Shown in pieces: positions 62,234 through 64,000 of a DNA stretch of 64,000 bases. Below the pieces are notes generated by a model. That model searched no databases. It worked only from the letters and a program-made list of their open reading frames with translations, and was not told where the DNA came from. This DNA comes from Bacillus sp. ISL-18 (GTDB lineage: Bacteria; Bacillota; Bacilli; Bacillales; Cytobacillaceae): the NCBI RefSeq assembly GCF_018613415.1, contig NZ_JAGGQG010000011.1, positions 62,001-126,000 on the forward strand, given 5' to 3'. Position 1 is the first letter of the stretch; every line of letters begins with the position of its first letter. Both the position numbers and the translations under genes were made by a program.

Positions 62234-62355
62234 GGTAGTCAATAGACGTTATTGCCGACCGAGCAGGAGAAAAAAGAGTGCCAAGGGTAGTCAATGGCCC
62301 TTATTGCCGACCGAGCAAGCGAAAAAAGAGTACCATGGGTAGTCAATAGCCCAAT
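62234..62355. repeat. 52-bp-period intergenic repeat array 2
   Basis: GGTAGTCAATAG/GGTAGTCAATGG units begin at 62234, 62286 and 62338 (partial), exactly 52 bases apart. Each contains TTATTGCCGACCGAGCA and a GAAAAAAGAG tract like the array at 38208. Occupies the gap between the aldo/keto reductase and deacetylase genes. Confidence 0.8.
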
Positions 62356-62396
62356 AAACCTCACAAATAATTACTTTCTGTAGGGAGTGAATCCAA

Positions 62397-63014
62397 TTGA
62401 CCGAGCTAACTATGATTAACGAAGTTTCTACATCACAAAAGGCAGTTGCTATTACGTTCGATGATGGTCCGAATCCAATTTATACACCGGAAGTGTTGGA
62501 TATTTTTGCAAAGGCAGGAGGAAAAGCAACGTTTTTTATGATTGGTGAACAAATGGAAAAAAATCCCGAAATAGTAAAAGAAGTGGCCGAACAAGGACAC
62601 GAAATCGGCAATCATACGTTTTCCCATCCTAAATTATCGGAGTTAAGTCCTGCTGACTGTTTATCGGAAATTGAACGAAATGAGAAAATAATCCAAGAAT
62701 TGACTGGACAACTCCCCGTTGTCTTCCGGCCTCCATATCTAGACTATAATAATGATACGATCTCAATCCTAAAGGATAAGGGGTATCCTATGATTGGAGC
62801 ATTAAATATGGAGGCTCAAGACTGGGAGCAGCCTGGAGTAGAGCATATACTATCAGCCTCAAAGAAGTGTGTGAGTAATGGAAGTATTTTAATCTTTCAT
62901 GACGGCTTTGGAGATCGTTCTCAAACAATAGAAGCGGTTAAGAAGCTTGTATTTGAGCTTAAATCTGAAGGTTATCAGCTTCTAACCGTAAGTGAGTTAT
63001 TAAACTTAGACTAG
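62397..63014 (+). CDS. Polysaccharide deacetylase (CE4 NodB domain)
   Basis: 205 aa, a bare NodB domain. Motif 1 TFDDGPNP (catalytic base and metal Asp), motif 2 HEIGNHTFSHPKL (metal His pair), motif 3 RPPYLDYN, and motif 5 LIFHDGFG. Without a signal peptide or membrane anchor it would be cytosolic, unlike most peptidoglycan deacetylases, and may deacetylate imported xylo-oligosaccharides together with Axe2; chito-oligosaccharides are an alternative. TTG start 62397 after GGGAG; ATG 62412 is possible. Confidence 0.85.
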   Translation: MTELTMINEVSTSQKAVAITFDDGPNPIYTPEVLDIFAKAGGKATFFMIGEQMEKNPEIVKEVAEQGHEIGNHTFSHPKLSELSPADCLSEIERNEKIIQELTGQLPVVFRPPYLDYNNDTISILKDKGYPMIGALNMEAQDWEQPGVEHILSASKKCVSNGSILIFHDGFGDRSQTIEAVKKLVFELKSEGYQLLTVSELLNLD

Positions 63015-63026
63015 GTATATTTATAG

Positions 63027-63073
63027 TAAAAAGGGATCGGAAAATTACTAAATTTTTCTGGTCCTTTTTTTTG
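63027..63073 (+). terminator. Terminator after the deacetylase gene
   Basis: An A-run and GGGATCGGAAAA pair with TTTTTCTGGTCC (imperfect), followed by TTTTTTTT. Confidence 0.7.
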
Positions 63074-63146
63074 CTGTTTTCACTTATTTTTATACTAAAA
63101 TAAGTTATGATTAGATTAAAAATGAATACTGGTAGAAGGTGGCCAA

Positions 63147-64000
63147 ATGCTTTCCAAATTGCAGAGATGGAATACAATGAGAAATCAAATTTTAGTCGTC
63201 TTTTTAATTGTCATGGCTATTGTTTTATTAATCGTTGGCAGTTTAACTTTTAATCAAGTTTCCAATATGCTGAACAATAATGGAGAAAAGCAAATCCAGC
63301 AAACAGCAATTGAGGCAAATGGAAGATTGGAATCACTATATGAACAAGTGAATACGGCCTCAAAGCTTGTCATGACAAATGATAAAATTCAGGGAATTTT
63401 ATCAAAAGCCTATTTAGACAGAAAAGTAAGTTTTTCTGATCTTCAAGAAGCAAAAGGAACAGTTAATACCATTCAAGCTAATACGGAAGGAATCTTCTCA
63501 TTCGAGATTTTTACGAAAAATCAGAATCGCTTGTTACCAAATGACGACTCCAAGTTAACTGCCCGCATTGGTAAGCGGTGGATCACGCAGGCCAATGAAG
63601 CAAAGGGCCGTTTGGTTTGGATAGGAGAAGATCCTCATAATTCTGATTATATTTTAGCCCTTAGACAAGTGAATCTCATGGGGAATGACTATGGGAAAGG
63701 CGGCTATCTACTTATAAGGGTTTATCAAAACTATTTTCAATTCGCAAACCAAGACAATAGTGGTATCAATCAATATTCTATATTACTAGACAAGGATTTA
63801 AAGCCCATTCTGTCTAACTATTCTGGTTCGCCTGCCCCGATTATAAACAATGATAAATCAATTATATCCCTAGACCATAAGGATTATATGGTTACAAAAC
63901 AAGCCTCGAAAAATACCGGATGGACGCTTATTATTTTAACTCCTGTTAAAGCGCTTACTAAAGGGATTAATGTTTTGAAAATGGGGATTATGATTTCCGG
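63147..64000 (+). CDS. Sensor histidine kinase of YesM type, 5' part (cut by window end)
   Basis: Open to the right edge, about 284 codons. AGAAGGTGG precedes ATG 63147. The product has a basic start, a membrane helix (ILVVFLIVMAIVLLIVGSL, about 14-32) and an extracytoplasmic sensor region with coiled-coil-like start (SNMLNNNGEKQIQQTAIEAN) reaching GWTLIILTPVKALTKGI, the end of a dCache-like domain, at the window end. This matches the N-terminal half of YesM-type kinases like that at 23533. A response regulator and importer probably follow outside the window. Confidence 0.8.
   Translation, partial: MLSKLQRWNTMRNQILVVFLIVMAIVLLIVGSLTFNQVSNMLNNNGEKQIQQTAIEANGRLESLYEQVNTASKLVMTNDKIQGILSKAYLDRKVSFSDLQEAKGTVNTIQANTEGIFSFEIFTKNQNRLLPNDDSKLTARIGKRWITQANEAKGRLVWIGEDPHNSDYILALRQVNLMGNDYGKGGYLLIRVYQNYFQFANQDNSGINQYSILLDKDLKPILSNYSGSPAPIINNDKSIISLDHKDYMVTKQASKNTGWTLIILTPVKALTKGINVLKMGIMIS

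Overview
The window looks like a low-GC Bacillaceae chromosome (Bacillus/Neobacillus type). Evidence: strong AGGAGG-type ribosome binding sites, TTG/GTG starts, sigA-type promoters, a ROK-type XylR with its operators, CcpA cre-like sites, SinR-like operators and YesM/YesN two-component proteins. No rRNA, tRNA, phage integration module, insertion sequence or CRISPR array was seen. The ends are arbitrary cuts; a sensor kinase gene runs off the right edge.

Left part (about 1-11.7 kb, very AT-rich, accessory in character). A metallophosphoesterase, a membrane acyltransferase and a large beta-helix protein are followed by a compact operon that resembles a lasso-peptide cluster without the lasso machinery: a 75-aa precursor-like peptide with a YxxP leader motif, an HPrK-like kinase, a PqqD-like recognition protein, a SipW/ER-type signal peptidase, an ABC exporter and a nucleotidyltransferase-fold protein. 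No cyclase (asparagine-synthetase homologue) or transglutaminase-type leader peptidase is present. Four 16-bp palindromes of the form GTTCTT-N6-GAAC, matching the known SinR operator, lie in the intergenic spaces around this operon, a VanZ-like gene and a zinc-ribbon gene. Immediately downstream a cyclic-di-GMP-I riboswitch precedes an unlisted 40-codon gene for a SinI-type anti-repressor. Together these suggest a c-di-GMP -> SinI -> SinR circuit controlling a cryptic peptide product. This is the most novel part of the window.

Right part (about 11.8-64 kb): a glucuronoarabinoxylan utilisation locus comparable with that of Geobacillus stearothermophilus T-6. It holds xylR, a GH52 beta-xylosidase, xylA/xylB, a GH8 reducing-end xylanase, a XynDC-like two-component system with a XynEFG-like xylo-oligosaccharide importer, a GH28/pectate-lyase-like protein of higher GC, a GH51 arabinofuranosidase split by a one-base frameshift in an A8 run, a duplicated orphan solute-binding protein, an intracellular GH10 xylanase, a mannonate oxidoreductase, three Gfo/Idh/MocA oxidoreductases, a second importer probably for aldouronates, uxuA, GH67 alpha-glucuronidase, a MATE transporter, a GH43 beta-xylosidase, a polyol dehydrogenase, ThuA-like and GH2 proteins, Axe2 acetylxylan esterase, two aldo/keto reductases and a CE4 deacetylase. 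The hydrolases lack export signals, so the logic is to import decorated oligosaccharides by ABC transport (no ATPase gene is present, so a shared MsmX-type ATPase is inferred) and strip and cleave them in the cytoplasm.

Regulation visible in sequence: five xylO-like operators (before GH52, xylA, GH10, the second importer and GH43), several cre-like sites, and a conserved pair of 21-bp-phased direct repeats at identical distance from the -10 in front of both xynE-type genes, taken as the response-regulator site. Two arrays of a 52-bp-period intergenic repeat occur at 38.2 and 62.2 kb.
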